Position numbers and translations under genes: made by a program
The notes under the pieces: model-generated
The model's database searches: none
Told to the model about the DNA's origin: nothing
Seen by the model: the letters and a program-made list of their open reading frames with translations, nothing else
Source of the DNA: Dipylidium caninum
Lineage: Eukaryota > Platyhelminthes > Cestoda > Cyclophyllidea > Dipylidiidae
Assembly: GCA_017562135.1 (NCBI GenBank)
Contig: QEYB01001053.1
Coordinates: 310,001 to 374,000, forward strand
DNA: 64,000 nt
Direction of reading: 5' to 3'
Part shown: positions 60,601-64,000 of the stretch, one piece after another
Numbering within the stretch: the first letter of the stretch is position 1
How the letters are laid out: each line of letters begins with the position of its first letter

Positions 60601-63327
60601 CTGGTAGACCTCTTTGAGCCGGCAGTGAGGCGTCACAGCGATTTTGTGTGTGTGTTTGTATGCTTACGGATGCGCTGTCAGCGTAAATAAGAAACTGTCC
60701 TCGGCCACATCACGCGACCAGTCCTGGTGTCGGGGAGTTGAGCAGACTCCATCCCCAGCCGTCCGTCTCTTCTGCTCGTCTTCACATTCCTTGCGCTTCC
60801 ATGCCTCACTGAGACACACACACAAACACACACATCGTCTGCCTTCAATATATCCTGCACTCTTTCTTTCAACCTGAGCCAAGTCGTCAGCCTGGACAGG
60901 GTCTAGTGACTCCCTCCCGCCACCTTTCAGGCTGCTCCGCCCCCCTCCTTTTGACCTGCCAATCACGTTTGAGTCGGCGGTAGGAGAGGTGTGCTGGCGC
61001 CTGGGTTTTTTTGTCGTCATTCCAACCAGAGCCGAGGCCAGTTGGGGCTTTGCGTCCCCTCTCGCATGGGTCTCGCTTTTTGCCTTCCTACTCCCCCTCC
61101 CCCAAATGCTGTCCGGCGTCTCTTCTGGCCCGGCCCACGTCATTTGGGCCAGTTGAACCGAGATTCGCACTGGCCGAGTCTCGACTCCCTTAGGAGGCGC
61201 GCGATATCCACCCCCCCGCTCGCGAGTTCCCTTACAGGCGGGCCTCCTCCCTCGAGAAACCGTGTATTCCCCGCGTAGAGCACTATGTGCCCGACAATTT
61301 CTCCTTCCACCGGGTCTGCAGGTTCACGGGGCCTTGTTTGCCCGGCAAAGTGGGTCTTCATTCCTTCCCTTCCCCCCCTCCCCCCCCCGCCCCACTGGAG
61401 GTGCTCTGGCGAGGTGTCGTCGCAAGAATTAAGGCCTCGAATGTTCACCACGATCTGTGGCTTTGCTCTCTTTTATCCACACCGAATCAGCACTATTGGA
61501 GACTGACGTTTGGTTGATTGGTTGAAACGGAGGCGACCGCCTCCTCTTCCAGCCGACGGAGGTGTGATGTGGTTGGGGGAACCGCTCTTCTAAGCCGTCT
61601 CGGCCACGAGTAGCTGAGTCGGGGCCAACTGGATGGGCAAATGGTTGCCTCCTGCTAAATAGGAAGTAAATTTTGAGATAGCCTTTTTAATTCGCCTCTC
61701 CTCGGCAACGTGTTCGTGAGTCCCACCTACTGTTGTGCTTCCGATGCGTCTGACTCTCTGCCCCCGGAATTGGCTGCTAATCGTTGATGCAGAGGCGCGA
61801 TGGCGCACGTCGATAGCTTCGATGTCTGCTCACGTCCTCCTCATCCTCGTCGCCGTCCTTTACCTCCACCCTCTCCTCTCCTCTGCCAGACCTGGCCAAT
61901 CCTCGTCCCCCATCACCGTCTCTGATTCGGTCGACGCCGCTGTTGATGCGATGGCGGCGGCGGCGGCGGCGGCCGTTGAGCGGCGTTGGCGACTGGGCGA
62001 ACATCACTCCTTCGACTCAACCGTCTTGGAGTCGGTGCACACCGTCTCCGCCTCGCATCGTCGATGGTCCACCTCCAGTCCCACCGACACCGTCTCACTT
62101 GCCGATGGCATCACCTCTTTTGACGGTCGCCTCGTGCCAAATGCCCAGGTGGGTGCCTCCCTCCCTTCCCCCTCCCCCCCGTCAAAGTCAACCTCACCAC
62201 TTTCACACGGTTCCTCGATCGTCCTCAACCGTAGCTCGTTAGGTCATATCATTGACGCCGCCTCCATCTCCACGTTGAGTAAACCGCGTCGAGGCGGTTT
62301 ACTTGGTGGCTTTGAAGCCCTCACTCTTCCTCCCCCTCCCCCCCCCCACGAATACTTTGATCTTAAAGTGCGAAACCGCTGTTTCACTCCCATGTGAGTC
62401 GCAACGTTGCCTTAGTGACGCGTGCTGAACCACCTTTAGCCATAAAATCCTCCGTTTTCGGCAGTTGTTGTGGCCTCTTTTGAGTCTCCTCTTTGACTTT
62501 CAACACGTGCACTCTTCTGCTCCGCGCGCAGGTGTACTTCGGAGGCGCCAGTTCACCACATTCCCATGAAATCGGCAGTTAATGCGTTTGACGCGCCCGT
62601 TGTGAGGCTCACAGCCTTTCTTTGCTCTTTCGAGCGCCTCAAATGTCATTTGCCACATCTTTGTCGACGTCAGCAGCCTCGATTCCCTCCATTAGGTTTT
62701 CCCTCCTCCTCCCCCCCCTCCCCCCACTTATGCCTCAGCCTAAGCGGAGGTGAGAGCAGCCAGACGAGGCAGCAGACGCCTGACCGGGGTCGGTTGGCCG
62801 CCTCCTGAGTCGTCCGGACTGCACTCGTGGTATCTTCTCCCCTCAAACCCACCACAGGCGCATTGTCTCTCCTTCTCGTCGCCACGCTTTCACATCACCC
62901 GCTTATCCACTGTTGAGCGGTAAGGTCAACGTGCCCATCCGCGGTCTTGCGATGCCGTCTTCTGTAAACGTGCTAATACATGCTTCACTTGTCTGCCCTG
63001 TGACCTCCCGTGATTTTGGAGAACGAGTTTTCTCTTGTCTGCTCCCCCCTGAACGCGACACACGCACACACACGTCCGCCATCACGCCTTACTGCGCTGA
63101 CTTCTCGGTGCTTTAAGGGGGGGGGAGAGGGGGAGCGCGGCAAGAAGCCTAAACGCTCGAGGAGGCGGAAAAATCGGGCTCTGTTCACGCGACTTTCGCC
63201 CCTCTTGTAGGTCCGTCATCCCATCGCCATCCGGGCCAATCCGGCGCCGGGCGCGGCACGCGCCCCCACCCCGCCCCCGAGGGCTCGGACGAGGACCGCG
63301 ACCTCGGACGGCGTCGCCTGCTCCCTC
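54681..63327 (+). CDS. REPS1/REPS2-like EH-domain protein, incomplete at both ends
   Basis: Supported exons: 54678-54844 (ATG 54681), 56752-56949, 61890-62148 and 63211-63327, all phase-compatible. The first two form one EH domain: [50 protein letters not shown], then the EF-hand loop [12 protein letters not shown] and [15 protein letters not shown]. This matches the second EH domain of RalBP1-associated REPS proteins, which bind NPF motifs and link Ral signalling to endocytosis. A low-complexity Pro/Ser exon follows, and 63211 begins [14 protein letters not shown], like the conserved IVHPVPIR segment of REPS1. The first REPS EH domain was not found upstream. The polyproline and C-terminal coiled-coil exons would lie beyond 64000. 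The EH identity is certain, REPS is likely, and the two later exons are moderately supported across a 4.9-kb intron. Confidence 0.8.
56347..56363 (+). repeat. Poly-G tract in REPS intron
   Basis: A run of about 17 G in the intron between the two EH exons. Similar G runs lie at 49123-49133 and 57781-57792. Confidence 0.85.
56950..61889. other. Large REPS intron, GC-rich and repeat-bearing
   Basis: No additional exon is supported. Open frames here follow simple sequence: pyrimidine tracts, CA repeats near 60815-60835 and G runs. The block TGATTGGCCGCCGTCAAGGT at 60153 recurs as TGATTGGTCGCCTCCAAGGT at 60513. Confidence 0.4.
57913..58375 (+). repeat. Interleaved local duplications in REPS intron
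   Basis: One unit (GGCGTGAAACGAGTC, then GCTTCAAAATC) occurs at about 57918-57947 and 58048-58078. A second (CAATCACAAGTGGCTGGGCTGTC or CACTCACAAGTGGCTGAGCTGTC, later TCCTCCACCGCCACCACCTCGTCATCTT or TCCGCCTCCACCACCTTGTCATCTT) occurs at about 57955-58025 and 58265-58365. Confidence 0.7.
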
Positions 63328-64000
63328 GTACGCCTCTCTCCTCTCCCCTCCCCCTCCGCTTGCCTCTCTCTCGGGCCCTTCCTCCCAACTCTTCTCCCTC
63401 CCCGTCCGATGGCATGAGGACTGAGGGTTTGTTGCGGCGGGAGGGCGACAGGCTCGCCACAGTGGGCGCGGGTATTGCGTCTCTGTTTGGACTTCGCCAC
63501 TGTACGGTCGCCCGTAGGCTGTGCTTTCCATCCTGTGGACTGATGGACGGGGCCGCAGTCGTGTCCCTCCCTCCCCGGCCTTCCTCCTCTCTGCTCCGCG
63601 CTAAGAGCACCGCGTCTCCTTGTCTCCCGCCCCCCTTCCCCGCGCCACCCGACAAAGAGCTTTGTTGAGCCGGTGACCCGTGTTTCTTGGTTAAACTCAC
63701 CCGTGTTTGTCGTACCAAGGCTGATTGACGAGCCGACACTACTAGTCGACACGTCACACGGTTGTTTACCGCCCGCCGTGCCGAGGCGGCGGTGCGTCGG
63801 AACGAGTCCTCGCGACACGTCTGAACGCGTGGCGTCGTGTCGAGGCCTGCGCCACCGCGACCGCCTGCGTTCCGCTGCGCTCCACGCGTGTTCCTTCTCG
63901 CATGCTCTTGCAATCCGACCGCATCTTGCGCGTGGCGAGTTGATCCAAGCTGAGCCTCTCTCGGCCCTCTGGACAGTCCCGCCGATGCCTTCGGGCGATT
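63328..64000. other. Right edge, probably REPS intron
   Basis: GC-rich sequence after the CTC|GTACGC donor. Long open frames on both strands reflect base composition, and no domain is visible. Further REPS exons are expected beyond the window. Confidence 0.35.

Noticed and set aside
63185..63913. 242-codon minus-strand frame and overlapping plus-strand frame at the right edge
   Set aside because: Arg/Gly/Pro-rich low-complexity products on both strands; only the 63211-63327 plus-strand exon has similarity and splice sites.
1..64000. Bacterial-style features: operons, riboswitches, CRISPR, prophage or IS elements
   Set aside because: The window is clearly nuclear eukaryotic DNA with spliced animal genes; no such structures were seen.

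Overview
The window is nuclear DNA of an animal. Almost every recognisable gene is split into short exons with GT-AG junctions that keep the reading frame, there are no ribosome binding sites or operons, and the proteins are metazoan: polycystin-2, tektin-3, GAS8/DRC4, a REPS-type EH protein, TMEM208, RPL7 and ENPP. Mixed intron sizes (from about 66 nt to about 5 kb), simple repeats and divergent sequences suggest a flatworm such as a tapeworm or fluke. That placement is an inference; no sequence here proves it.

Layout. An ankyrin-repeat exon (minus) lies at the left edge. A kinesin-14-like gene (minus, 2.4-6.1 kb) follows, then a set of minus-strand exons best explained as a tectonic-like gene (about 7.1-9.7 kb). 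A three-exon gene for a 177-residue single-pass membrane protein (plus, 9.7-13.4 kb) starts where that gene's most upstream visible exon lies. A 13-exon polycystin-2 gene (plus, 15.4-26.8 kb) is complete except for its first exon(s). After a gene-poor stretch (26.8-31.4 kb) comes an ENPP-family gene (plus, 31.4-36.5 kb) that has lost nearly all its catalytic residues, then an unrecognised Cys/Pro-rich protein (plus, 38.6-39.9 kb). RPL7 (minus, 40.4-41.9 kb) carries a long lysine-rich N-terminal extension and sits head to head with tektin-3 (plus, 42.9-46.0 kb). TMEM208 (plus, 46.8-47.8 kb) converges on DRC4/GAS8 (minus, 48.6-53.3 kb). A REPS1/2-like gene (plus, from 54.7 kb) runs past the right edge.

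Theme. Four or five of about eleven genes act in cilia or on microtubules: kinesin-14, the tectonic-like candidate (transition zone), polycystin-2 (ciliary cation channel), tektin-3 (doublet inner wall) and DRC4 (nexin-dynein regulatory complex). The others are housekeeping (RPL7, TMEM208), endocytosis (REPS) or lineage-specific. Two genes look like former enzymes or motors whose active sites have decayed.

Several introns and spacers hold local duplications: 5.13-5.27 kb, 33.6-33.8 kb, 37.4-38.45 kb, 49.4-49.75 with 51.5-51.67 kb, and 57.9-58.4 kb. There is also a degenerate tetranucleotide array at 16.36-16.65 kb. No tRNA, rRNA, CRISPR array or intact transposon was recognised.
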